This document shows positions 15,377 through 22,794 of a stretch of 37,188 nucleotides of DNA, one piece after another. Origin of the DNA: an uncultured Lachnospiraceae bacterium (lineage in GTDB: Bacteria; Bacillota; Clostridia; Lachnospirales; Lachnospiraceae); NCBI GenBank assembly GCA_947623185.1, contig CANQGL010000017.1, positions 1 to 37,188 of the forward strand. Reading direction: 5' to 3'. The notes under the pieces are model-generated. The model did not search any database and was not told the origin of the DNA. It saw only the letters and a program-made list of their open reading frames with translations. Position 1 is the first letter of the stretch. Every line of letters begins with the position of its first letter. The translations under genes were made by a program, and so were the position numbers.

Positions 15377-16724
15377 CTTTATACGCGGCTTTTGCGTTCT
15401 CCTTTCGGATATAGCGGTCTGCGCTCTTGCGCTGACGCTGCTGCGGTTCCTGCCCGATGTGGGCTTTGTCCGGCTGCCGCTCGCGCTCTGGGCCGCGGCG
15501 CTTGCCGGGGTCCTTGCGGCCGGTCTGATCCTTACGGCGCGCGGGATCTCGATGAACGCGTATCTGATCTGGAACGCGGTCCTGACGGCTGGGACCGCCG
15601 TTCTGGTCTGGAGAGGAACGCAATGCGGGGCCTATCCGGGGGTCATCGCGGGCATGGCCGCCATTTGTGCCGCCTGCACGGCGGTCCACGGCGCGTATCT
15701 TGCGTGGCGGCTTCCGGGCGCGAACATGATCGTGGTCTATGTGGATACGCTGGTCGTATTTCTGGCATTTTATCTGTATACGCTGCTCTGGTCGGATGCC
15801 GGGGCCGGACACGAAACGGCGGCGTTCGCGGCCGTAACGATGGTGCTCGATTTGTTTGCCGTGAACCGGATCCGGACGGACGACGATGCCGGAGTTATCC
15901 GCGGGGCGGGAACGGCGAGCCGCCTGATCCTGCTTCTGATCGTGCTGGTGATCCTGACTTTGACCGGGGCTGTCGTGGGACTTGCCTCCGGGCAGATCCA
16001 CAGCCTTGTCGACCTGCTGCTCTGGATCGGCATACGGGTGGGCCGGATCGTCGGAGCGATCCTGACGCTGTTCGCGACGGTGATCGGCTGGATCATCATA
16101 CTCCTGCTGATCCTACTCCCGAACACGCCGAAGCCGCTGGAGGAAAACTTCCAGAACATGGTCGCGCAGAATGTGGAAGAGATCGCGGAGACGACCGGTC
16201 TTACGCTCCCGCTGTGGTTCTGGATCGCACTGGGAGCCGTGCTGCTTGCGGTCTTTCTGGCGGCGCTTTTTTCCGCGCTCCGCGGGATAAGGCTGAACCG
16301 TGTGAGGCGGGGAGTCAAAAGGCGGCGCGCGGTGCGGAAAAGCCATGCGTTTTCCGCGTTCCTCGAGCTTGCGGGCCGCGCGCGGGCTGCGCTGGCCTTT
16401 GAGATCAGCTACCGGCGCAACCGGAGGACCGCGGGAGGACTTCTGGTATACGCGGACCGGCTGGGCAAGAGCGTTGCGGCCCGCATAGAGAACCGGGGGA
16501 AAACCGGAAAACTCCGCCGCGATCCCGCCGAAAGCCCCGGAGCGTACTTCCGGAGACTTGCCGCGTATGCCCAAACGAATGACGCGGAGCGCCTGCGCGG
16601 GCTCGCGGAACGCATGGATCTGGAATATTACGGCGGCGGATCCGCGCGGCTGACCGGGGAGGAATGCCGGATGTACGAGGAGATCCTGCGCAGGTGCGCT
16701 GCGGAAACGAAGAAGGGAGCCTGA
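15360..16724 (+). CDS. Polytopic membrane protein with charged C-terminal domain (DUF4129-like)
   Basis: A 454-residue protein with about eight or nine hydrophobic segments in residues 1-305, including a long pair around LILLLIVLVILTLTGAVVG and IIILLLILLPN. A strongly basic cytoplasmic tail (about 320-454) follows. The tail pattern, with SPGAYFRRLAAYAQ, an acidic/Arg-rich helix, YYGGGSARLTGEE and a final helix, resembles the DUF4129 tail seen in MoxR-DUF58-transglutaminase operons, though no transglutaminase core (Cys-His-Asp) is present. The ATG at 15360 overlaps the DUF58 stop by 17 bases, with AGGAGG just before. It probably forms a membrane complex with the DUF58 protein (inference). Family call is moderate. 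Confidence 0.6.
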   Translation: MSGFRDFIRGFCVLLSDIAVCALALTLLRFLPDVGFVRLPLALWAAALAGVLAAGLILTARGISMNAYLIWNAVLTAGTAVLVWRGTQCGAYPGVIAGMAAICAACTAVHGAYLAWRLPGANMIVVYVDTLVVFLAFYLYTLLWSDAGAGHETAAFAAVTMVLDLFAVNRIRTDDDAGVIRGAGTASRLILLLIVLVILTLTGAVVGLASGQIHSLVDLLLWIGIRVGRIVGAILTLFATVIGWIIILLLILLPNTPKPLEENFQNMVAQNVEEIAETTGLTLPLWFWIALGAVLLAVFLAALFSALRGIRLNRVRRGVKRRRAVRKSHAFSAFLELAGRARAALAFEISYRRNRRTAGGLLVYADRLGKSVAARIENRGKTGKLRRDPAESPGAYFRRLAAYAQTNDAERLRGLAERMDLEYYGGGSARLTGEECRMYEEILRRCAAETKKGA

Positions 16725-16726
16725 CT

Positions 16727-17209
16727 TTGCAGAGTGATCGGAGACCGATAAAAAAATATATGGTGTGGATCCCGGCGATCCTGATCGCCGTCGCGATCTT
16801 TGCGTTTTCCAGCCAGCCGGCGGATGAATCCACGGAGCTCAGCGACAGCGTGACAATGATCCTGTTCGCCGCGGCGGACCGGCTGAACCTCTTTCACGCC
16901 CCGCAGGAAACGCTCTACGAGCTGTGCCGGAAGCTCAGTACGCCGATCCGCAAATGCGCCCACATCACGGAATTTACGGCGTTTTACATTTCCGTCCTGT
17001 TTGCGCTCCGCTCCTGGGACTTTAAGGGAAACCGCTGGATCGGGACGGCGTTCGCGGCGACGGTCCTTTACGCGTGCACCGACGAGATCCATCAGATCTT
17101 CGTTCCCGGCCGCGCCGGGATGATAACCGACGTGATGATCGACAGCCTCGGGGCGGCGGTCCTGACGCTGATCCTGAACCGGATGATCGCCGCGCGCCGG
17201 CGGACCTGA
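16727..17209 (+). CDS. VanZ family membrane protein (TTG start)
   Basis: A VanZ-like protein of about 160 residues. Conserved blocks are FAFSSQPADES near the N-terminus, IRKCAHITEFTAFYISVLF and the terminal DEIHQIFVPGRAGMITDVMIDS, with about four membrane segments. VanZ of enterococci gives low-level teicoplanin resistance, but most family members have no known role. The best start is the TTG at 16727, three bases after the upstream stop and with GAAGGGAG before it. A longer ATG reading at 16664 would overlap the previous gene by 61 bases and add a non-family N-terminus. It is the last gene of the moxR operon. Confidence 0.82.
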   Translation: MQSDRRPIKKYMVWIPAILIAVAIFAFSSQPADESTELSDSVTMILFAAADRLNLFHAPQETLYELCRKLSTPIRKCAHITEFTAFYISVLFALRSWDFKGNRWIGTAFAATVLYACTDEIHQIFVPGRAGMITDVMIDSLGAAVLTLILNRMIAARRRT

Positions 17210-17359
17210 TTTTGCAGCGGCTGGCATTTGCACAAGGCCGGGAAGATTTTGCACCGGCTGGCACCTGCACAAGGCTGGGAACATTTTGCACCGGTCGGCG
17301 TCTGCACGGAGCCGGAAAAGGTTTTGCGCCGGTTGACGCTTGCGCGAAACCGGAAAATA
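17210..17359 (+). repeat. Four tandem degenerate 37-38 bp repeats
   Basis: Units start at 17210, 17247, 17284 and 17322, immediately after the VanZ stop. Each begins TTTTGC and continues with a CGGYYGRC-type core, a TGC block and a GGAAA end. Copies 1 and 2 are closest; copy 4 has drifted most and contains the TTGACG that could serve as a -35 box for queT. Units abut directly with no spacers. No coding sense was found in them. Confidence 0.82.
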
Positions 17360-17363
17360 TGAT
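17333..17363 (+). promoter_or_regulatory. Possible promoter of queT, built partly from repeat copy 4
   Basis: TTGACG (17333-17338) and TATGAT (17358-17363) are 19 bp apart, longer than ideal; a second TATGAT overlaps at 17363-17368. The transcript would then begin just before a perfect hairpin, TGTTCC-GAAC-GGAACA (17375-17390). Confidence 0.45.
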
Positions 17364-17391
17364 ATGATAGCACATGTTCCGAACGGAACAG

Positions 17392-17450
17392 CCGGTGAGT
17401 TCGAGACCTTCCTCATCGGGCCGAAAGGCAAAACAACAAAACTAAAGGAG
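17392..17450 (+). promoter_or_regulatory. preQ1-I-like riboswitch controlling queT
   Basis: Stem CCGGTGAG (17392-17399) with CTCATCGG (17412-17419) closes a 12-base loop that starts TTC and ends with an ACCTTC segment. An A-rich tail, AACAACAAAACTAAAGGAG, follows to 17450. Its AAGG, part of the ribosome-binding site, can pair with CCTT of the loop. This is the preQ1-I H-type pseudoknot that hides the ribosome-binding site when preQ1 is bound. An additional small hairpin, GCC-GAAA-GGC (17420-17429), sits between stem and tail and is atypical. Location before a queuosine-precursor transporter supports the call. Confidence 0.68.
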
Positions 17451-17459
17451 AAAAACATC

Positions 17460-17972
17460 ATGAAAAACAGCACGGGCAGCCAGGGAAGACCGGCTGCACA
17501 ACTCGCCTGCGGGGCGGCGATCGCGGCGGTCTACGTCGTTCTTACGCTCGCACTCGCCCCGATCAGCTACGGACCGATCCAGTTCCGTATTTCTGAAGCC
17601 CTCTGTATCCTGCCTTATTTCACTCCCGCGGCAATTCCCGGTCTCTTTCTGGGATGCATGATCGCCAACCTGCTCGGAACGGCGGCCATGCCGGACGTGA
17701 TCTTCGGCAGCATCGCGACCCTGATCGGCGCGGCCGGAAGCTACGCGCTCCGCAAAAACCGTTACCTGGTGTCGCTGCCGCCGGTCGTATCCAACGTGCT
17801 GATCATTCCGTGGGTGCTCCGCTACGCGTACGGCGCGGAGGACATGATCTGGTTTTTGATGGTGACGGTCGGGATCGGCGAGATCCTGGCGGTCGGCGTT
17901 CTGGGGCAGCTGCTTCTGACGGCCCTCGAGCGGTATAAGAATGTTATTTTCGGCAAGGCCCTGGCGGCGTAG
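17460..17972 (+). CDS. queT: QueT family queuosine-precursor transporter
   Basis: A 170-residue membrane protein of the QueT (COG4708) family, the likely substrate-binding S component of an ECF-type importer for queuosine precursors such as preQ1. The family hallmark LALAPISYGPIQFRISEAL lies near residue 35, followed by LCILPYFTPAAIPGLFLGC and TLIGAAGSY. There are about five membrane segments. AAAGGAG precedes the ATG and lies inside the predicted riboswitch pseudoknot, so translation should fall when preQ1 is plentiful. A longer upstream reading would cross the riboswitch and is rejected. Confidence 0.9.
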   Translation: MKNSTGSQGRPAAQLACGAAIAAVYVVLTLALAPISYGPIQFRISEALCILPYFTPAAIPGLFLGCMIANLLGTAAMPDVIFGSIATLIGAAGSYALRKNRYLVSLPPVVSNVLIIPWVLRYAYGAEDMIWFLMVTVGIGEILAVGVLGQLLLTALERYKNVIFGKALAA

Positions 17973-18039
17973 GAAACGGGGCCGGATCCTGACGACTGCC
18001 GGCTTCGGCCGGCTCCCGCGGATAGGGGAAAACTCATAG

Positions 18040-19878
18040 ATGAAAGAAAAGATCGGCGTCTGCAAGCAACTTATCGAGGAAATGAACCGGAAACACGCGG
18101 GCTGGGGTATCCTTTTCGTGACCCCGGCCCTGATGTTTTGCGTATTTGAGGGGATCATCGGGAATCTTGCGGCAATTTGGCCGGTATACAGGATCCTGAA
18201 TATCATAATTTTTTATCTGATCTATCTGACCGTATTTTCGCTTTTGAATTCCATGCGCATAGGCTATACCCTGCTAAACGTGATCCTGACGTTCTGCGCC
18301 CTGGCGGAGTATTTCGTCGTGGAATTCAGGCAGTGGCCGATCATGCCCTGGGATGTGCTGGAGATCGGAACCGCGGCGACCGTCGCCGCGAGCTACACCT
18401 ATAATTTTACGCCGCGGATCGTATTCTGGATCGCGGTTATCGCGGTCTGGACGGTGTTTACATGGGCTTTCCCGCTGCGGCTGCGGAAGAAAAAGCAGTG
18501 GGCCGCCGCGGCAGTCTCGTCCGTCGCCTGCTCGGCCTGCTTCGTCGCGGTCTTTTTCAGCTATCTGGTCGGGCGCTATGCGATCGAGATCGACATGTGG
18601 ACTCCGCTTGCCACCTACGCCAGCATGGGATATATGCTCTCCTCGCTGCGCGCGCCGGGATACCTGCGTGTGGACGCGCCGGATGGCTATTCGCTGGACG
18701 AGGTGAACCGGATCATCGCCGAGACGAGGGCCACCAAGGACGAACAGGAGCTTTTGTGGAAGGATGAGGGAAACGACGTCGTCCCGACCAATATCATCTG
18801 CATCATGAACGAGAGCTACTCGGATCTGCAGATCATCGCCCCGTTCTCGACGGATGCGCCGTACATGTCCTTTTACAACAGTCTCAGCGAAAACAGCATC
18901 AAGGGAAGTCTGTATGTGCCCGTGTTCGGCTTTATGACGAGCAATACGGAGTTTGAATTCCTGACCGCCAGCAACGACAGCTTTCTGCCGACGGGGGCGG
19001 TGCCGTATTCTTTCTATATGAAAGACCCGACCTGGTCGCTGGCCCGGACTCTGAAAGAACAGGGATACCGGACCGTGGCGGTGCACCCGAACATCGGCTC
19101 CAACTGGAACCGCAGCAAGGCCTATCCGGACCTCGGCTTCGATGAGTTTTTGGACATCAACGCGTTTGAGGACCCGAAAATGATGCGCGACTTTGTATCC
19201 GACCAGGGCGATTACGAGAAGATCGTCGAGCTGACCGAGGAGAAGGAGGCCGGAGAGCCGCTTTTCATCTTTAACGTCACCATGCAGAATCACCGCGGCT
19301 TCGAGGGCGTGGAGGAAACGGTCCACCTGACCGATTACGATGAATTCCCGATGGTGAATCAGTACCTGTCGCTGATCCGGGCCTCCGACGACGCGCTGAA
19401 GTACCTGATCGAATATTACAGCGGGATCGAGGAGCCGACGATGATCGTCCTTTTCGGCGATCATCAGCCCAGCATCGAGACGGAATTCTACGAGACGCTT
19501 TACGGCGGGGAGCTGGACCCGCTTCCGCCGGAAGACCACGCGCGCATGTACATCACGCCGTTTCTGATCTGGACGAACTATGAGCAGGAGAGCATGGACG
19601 GCGCTAAGCTGAGCGCCCAGTACCTGTCATTGGCAGTCCTGCAGCGCGCGAATCTCGGGATGCCGGATTATCTGTATTTCCTGAACGCGATGAGCCAGGA
19701 AATGCCGGTCGTCCATATGTTTGGCTATTATAACCGCGACGGGATCTGGGAATCATGGGAAGAGTGGAAGCAGAAAAAGGAATATCCGCTGCTCCATGAG
19801 TTCGAGATCCTGCAGTACAATAACCTTTTTGACAGGAACCGTGTCGACGATTTTTTCCGTTTCCGGGGCGATCCCTGA
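18040..19878 (+). CDS. LtaS-family phosphoglycerol transferase (sulfatase fold)
   Basis: A 612-residue protein with five membrane segments in residues 20-180 and an extracellular sulfatase/alkaline-phosphatase-fold domain after about 245. Metal and catalytic residues fit LtaS: Glu258 in CIMNESYSDL, the nucleophile Thr300 in GFMTSNTEFEF, and the Asp-His pair in FGDHQPS, with HPNIGSNWNRSK in the substrate region. LtaS moves glycerol-phosphate from phosphatidylglycerol onto lipoteichoic or related polymers, using Mn2+. Length is normal. The gene follows queT after 67 bases holding a GCCGGC-TTCG-GCCGGC hairpin (17998-18013) with no T-run. A terminator follows. The exact polymer made is not known. 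Confidence 0.88.
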   Translation: MKEKIGVCKQLIEEMNRKHAGWGILFVTPALMFCVFEGIIGNLAAIWPVYRILNIIIFYLIYLTVFSLLNSMRIGYTLLNVILTFCALAEYFVVEFRQWPIMPWDVLEIGTAATVAASYTYNFTPRIVFWIAVIAVWTVFTWAFPLRLRKKKQWAAAAVSSVACSACFVAVFFSYLVGRYAIEIDMWTPLATYASMGYMLSSLRAPGYLRVDAPDGYSLDEVNRIIAETRATKDEQELLWKDEGNDVVPTNIICIMNESYSDLQIIAPFSTDAPYMSFYNSLSENSIKGSLYVPVFGFMTSNTEFEFLTASNDSFLPTGAVPYSFYMKDPTWSLARTLKEQGYRTVAVHPNIGSNWNRSKAYPDLGFDEFLDINAFEDPKMMRDFVSDQGDYEKIVELTEEKEAGEPLFIFNVTMQNHRGFEGVEETVHLTDYDEFPMVNQYLSLIRASDDALKYLIEYYSGIEEPTMIVLFGDHQPSIETEFYETLYGGELDPLPPEDHARMYITPFLIWTNYEQESMDGAKLSAQYLSLAVLQRANLGMPDYLYFLNAMSQEMPVVHMFGYYNRDGIWESWEEWKQKKEYPLLHEFEILQYNNLFDRNRVDDFFRFRGDP

Positions 19879-19903
19879 CAAAGAAAACGTGTTTTTGACG
19901 GAA

Positions 19904-19938
19904 AAAAGCAGGAAATCTATGGATTTTCTGCTTTTCTT
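19904..19938 (+). terminator. Intrinsic terminator after the LtaS-like gene
   Basis: A 14-bp stem (19904-19917 with 19922-19935, one mismatch) around the loop TATG, with a T-rich 3' arm ending TTTTCTT. The A-rich 5' arm would also allow termination from the other strand. Confidence 0.8.
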
Positions 19939-19939
19939 A

Positions 19940-19948
19940 TGTTATGAT
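19940..19948 (+). promoter_or_regulatory. Extended -10 promoter of murC
   Basis: TG-T-TATGAT (19940-19948) is an extended -10 element just after the terminator; no good -35 box is seen. It would give a leader of about 80 bases before the murC ATG. Confidence 0.45.
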
Positions 19949-20035
19949 TGTTGGAGTTTTAAACAGCCGGCCTGCGCTGCGGGCGGCGTGAACATTCGCA
20001 CATATACTACATTATGAATCCGAGAGGAGCAGTTT

Positions 20036-21418
20036 ATGTATCATATAGATTTTGAAAAGCCCAGCCATATCCACTTCATCGGGATCGGCGGGATCAGCAT
20101 GAGCGGACTTGCCGAGATCCTTCTTGAGCGGGGCTTTACCGTGACCGGTTCCGACGCGAGGGAGTCGGAGCTGACGAAGACGCTGGAGAGCCACGGCGCG
20201 ACCGTGTCCTACGGCCAGCGGGCGGAGAACATCGTCCCGGGAACGGACGCAGTCGTCTATACCGCGGCGGTGCACCCGGACAATCCCGAGTTCGCCGCGG
20301 CGAAGGAGATGGGGCTCCCGATCTTAACGCGCGCGGAGCTGCTGGGCCAGATCATGAAAAACTATCACCGCTCGATCGCGATTTCCGGAACGCACGGAAA
20401 AACGACGACGACCTCCATGCTCACGGAGATCCTGATGGACGCCGGGACGGATCCGACGATCTCGGTCGGCGGGATGCTGGACTCGATCGGCGGGAATATC
20501 CGCGTCGGCGGGCCGGAGCTTTTCGTGACGGAAGCCTGCGAGTATACCAACAGCTTCCTGTCGTTCTTCCCGACGATGGAAGTCATCCTCAACATCGAAG
20601 CCGACCATCTGGATTTCTTCAAGGACATCGAGGACATCCGCCGTTCGTTCCGCCGTTTTGCCGAGCTGCTTCCCGAGAACGGCGTGCTGATCATCAACAG
20701 CGATATCCGGGATTATAAGGAGATCTGCGACGGACTTCCGATCCGGGTCATCACGGTCGGGAGCGATCCCGCAAAGAGCCGTTACAGCGCGGCGAAGATC
20801 GTCTACGACGAGCACGCCTGCCCGACTTACCGGATCCTCAAGGACGGCGAGGAGATCGACACGATCACGCTCCACGTTCCGGGCGCCCATAACGTTTACA
20901 ACTCGCTGGCCGCGATCGCCGCGGCCCACGAGCTGGGGATCTCAAACGAGCGGATCAAAGACGGCCTCGCACGGTTTTCCGGCACGCACCGCCGGTTCGA
21001 GAAGAAGGGCGAGATCGGCGGCGTGACGGTGATCGACGATTACGCGCACCATCCGCAGGAGATCGCCGCGACGCTGGCGGCGGCGCAGAATTACCCGCAC
21101 CGCGAGGTCTGGTGCGTGTTCCAGCCCCACACCTATACGCGGACGAAGCTGCTCATGGACGACTTTGCGAAGTCGCTCTCGGCGGCGGACCATGTGGTCC
21201 TGGCGGATATTTACGCCGCGCGCGAGACCGATACGCTGGGGATCAGCTCGAAGACCCTGGCGGATAAGATCGCGGCGCTGGGCACCGATACGCACTACTT
21301 CCCCTCTTTTGACGAGATCGAAACATTTATTTTAAAAAAATGTATCCCCGGCGATTTGTTGATAACTATGGGGGCCGGAGACATTGTAAAAGTTGGAGAA
21401 AAGCTGCTTGGACAGTAA
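20036..21418 (+). CDS. murC: UDP-N-acetylmuramate--L-alanine ligase
   Basis: A 460-residue Mur ligase that adds L-Ala to UDP-MurNAc with ATP, the first amino-acid step of peptidoglycan peptide synthesis in the cytosol. The Rossmann-like N-domain begins HFIGIGGISMSGLAEI, the MurC signature. The ATP loop SGTHGKTTTTSM covers residues 117-128, and the DYAHHPQEI and FQPHTYTRT motifs mark the central and C-terminal domains. Length is exactly normal. GAGAGGAG precedes the ATG. It is monocistronic: a strong terminator follows 13 bases after the stop. Confidence 0.98.
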   Translation: MYHIDFEKPSHIHFIGIGGISMSGLAEILLERGFTVTGSDARESELTKTLESHGATVSYGQRAENIVPGTDAVVYTAAVHPDNPEFAAAKEMGLPILTRAELLGQIMKNYHRSIAISGTHGKTTTTSMLTEILMDAGTDPTISVGGMLDSIGGNIRVGGPELFVTEACEYTNSFLSFFPTMEVILNIEADHLDFFKDIEDIRRSFRRFAELLPENGVLIINSDIRDYKEICDGLPIRVITVGSDPAKSRYSAAKIVYDEHACPTYRILKDGEEIDTITLHVPGAHNVYNSLAAIAAAHELGISNERIKDGLARFSGTHRRFEKKGEIGGVTVIDDYAHHPQEIAATLAAAQNYPHREVWCVFQPHTYTRTKLLMDDFAKSLSAADHVVLADIYAARETDTLGISSKTLADKIAALGTDTHYFPSFDEIETFILKKCIPGDLLITMGAGDIVKVGEKLLGQ

Positions 21419-21419
21419 G

Positions 21420-21618
21420 TTATCCACAATATCCACAGGGTTTTCAACATAACGCGGTTGAAAACCCTGTGGATTTTTTGATTTACATAAAGAAAAACAG
21501 GCCGATCCCAAAAAGCGGGTATCCTCGCCGTTTCGACAGGAATCGGGCGATTTTTCGGAAGTTATGTAACGTACTTATCCACAATGTCCACTTTGTCCAC
21601 GTTTCCGCCTGTGGATAA
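21420..21618. promoter_or_regulatory. Cluster of DnaA boxes upstream of dnaD-dnaC
   Basis: Perfect TTATCCACA boxes lie at 21420-21428 and 21575-21583 on the plus strand, and one on the minus strand (TGTGGATAA, 21610-21618). Near-boxes are ATATCCACA at 21429-21437 and TGTGGATTT at 21468-21476. The region between murC and dnaD also has two TGTCCAC variants (about 21585-21600). It probably lets DnaA control the replication-loader operon or titrates DnaA; no dnaA or dnaN gene is near. Confidence 0.7.
21431..21480 (+). terminator. Strong intrinsic terminator after murC, made of DnaA-box-like arms
   Basis: A perfect 18-bp inverted repeat (21431-21448 with 21457-21474) around an 8-base loop, followed by a T-run to 21479. 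The outer ends of both arms are ATCCACA/TGTGGAT, so the terminator doubles as DnaA-box-like sequence. Confidence 0.93.
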
Positions 21619-21647
21619 TGGGGGCTATTTTCTTTTTTTTTAACTTG

Positions 21648-21656
21648 TGTTATGAT
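21648..21656 (+). promoter_or_regulatory. Extended -10 promoter of dnaD-dnaC
   Basis: TG-T-TATGAT (21648-21656) follows a T-tract. It is about 32 bases before the chosen dnaD ATG at 21688, giving a short leader. It lies 30 bases after the minus-strand DnaA box, so bound DnaA could act on it. Confidence 0.55.
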
Positions 21657-21687
21657 AAGGCAAGAAAAGGAAAAGCAGGTGAGACAG

Positions 21688-22794
21688 ATGGGATTCGGAG
21701 TGAACGACGGGCTCTCTGTGCGGGCGGTTGCGGTCCCGCATGAGTTTATCGACCGGTACATGGCGGCGGCCAACGGAGAATATGTGAAGGTATTTCTGTA
21801 CCTTCTGCGCCATGAGAGCGAGCTGGATACGCTCAGAGATTCCGACGTCGCGGATGCCCTGAATCTCACCGAAGCGGATGTGCGGCGCGCGTTGCTGTAC
21901 TGGGAAAAAGCCGGCGTGCTGACCATTAAGGAGAAGCCCGGGGCGCGGCCCGGGGAGGCTGCCGCCTCCGCCGAAGCGCGGCCCGAAACGGAAGCCGGGA
22001 TGGAGACCGCAGCGGGTGCGGAACCGGAGGAACGTCCCGTTCCTTCAGTGCCCGGAGAACGGCCTCTTCCGCCGCGCGGAGATGGATTCGCCCGCATGGA
22101 GCGCCTTGCGGACGACGAGGAGTTCAGCGCGCTGATCTACGCGGTGCAGCAGTACCTCGGCAAGACGTTCACCCAGATCGAGTGTGAGAAATTCGCATAC
22201 TTTTACGACGGTCTCGGGATGACGGCCGAGCTTTTGGAATTTCTGGCCGAATACTGCGCGGACGGCGGGCACACGGGGATCCGCTACATCGAAAAGGTGG
22301 CGCTAAACTGGTACCAGCTCGGGATCCGCACGCGGGAGGAAGCGCGCGTCCATACGCTCCGCTATTCCAAAGAGGTATCCGCCGTCATGAAAGCGTTCGG
22401 GATCACGGGCCGCAGCCCGGCGGCCGCCGAACAGGAATACATGAAGAAATGGTTCCGGGAATACGGGTTCGACCGGAAACTTGTCACGGAAGCCTGCGAC
22501 AGGACGATCAGGGCGACCGGCGCGGCCAGTTTCCCTTACGCCGATAAAATACTCACGGGCTGGAAGGAAAACGGCGTAAAAACGCTGTCGGACGTCGAAA
22601 AGCTGGACAAAGAACGGCAGGCGCGCCAGAGCCGGACGGGAAAGAGACCCACCGCGCAGACCGCGCCGTCGGGCGCGGGTGCAAAGAACCGGTTCAACAA
22701 TTTCGACGGGCGTTCCTACGATTACGAGGGGCTCGTATTCGAGAATATCCGCAGGCGTCACGGCAAGGGGGAGGTACAGAATGGGGCTCAGTAA
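21688..22794 (+). CDS. DnaD domain replication initiation protein
   Basis: A 368-residue primosome-type protein. The N-terminal winged-helix-like domain has VPHEFIDRYMAAANGEYVKVFL and then LRDSDVADALNLTEADVRRAL. An acidic/Pro low-complexity linker follows (about 90-130). Two DnaD-like (DnaB_2) regions come next: LIYAVQQYLGKTFTQIECEKF, and a C-terminal one ending in the YxxxxxI-LxxW pattern, here YADKILTGWKENGV. DnaD proteins help load the replicative helicase at origins. An in-frame ATG at 21652 lies inside the -10 box, so I use 21688, with AGGTGAG before it. It overlaps dnaC by 14 bases. Confidence 0.85.
   Translation: MGFGVNDGLSVRAVAVPHEFIDRYMAAANGEYVKVFLYLLRHESELDTLRDSDVADALNLTEADVRRALLYWEKAGVLTIKEKPGARPGEAAASAEARPETEAGMETAAGAEPEERPVPSVPGERPLPPRGDGFARMERLADDEEFSALIYAVQQYLGKTFTQIECEKFAYFYDGLGMTAELLEFLAEYCADGGHTGIRYIEKVALNWYQLGIRTREEARVHTLRYSKEVSAVMKAFGITGRSPAAAEQEYMKKWFREYGFDRKLVTEACDRTIRATGAASFPYADKILTGWKENGVKTLSDVEKLDKERQARQSRTGKRPTAQTAPSGAGAKNRFNNFDGRSYDYEGLVFENIRRRHGKGEVQNGAQ

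Noticed and set aside
15392-16402. A 336-codon overlapping frame inside the MoxR-operon membrane protein gene
   Set aside because: Arg/Gly/Pro-rich with no membrane pattern; the frame used has a ribosome-binding site, overlaps its neighbour properly and codes a normal polytopic protein.
17210-17359. CRISPR array
   Set aside because: The 37-38 bp units abut directly and no spacers exist; no cas genes in the window.
18274-19539. A 421-codon open frame antisense to the LtaS-like gene
   Set aside because: Arg/His-rich composition typical of the reverse of a GC-rich gene, with no domain and no ribosome-binding site.
21420-21618. Chromosomal replication origin (oriC)
   Set aside because: DnaA boxes are present, but dnaA, dnaN and an AT-rich unwinding element were not seen; a control region for dnaD-dnaC is simpler.
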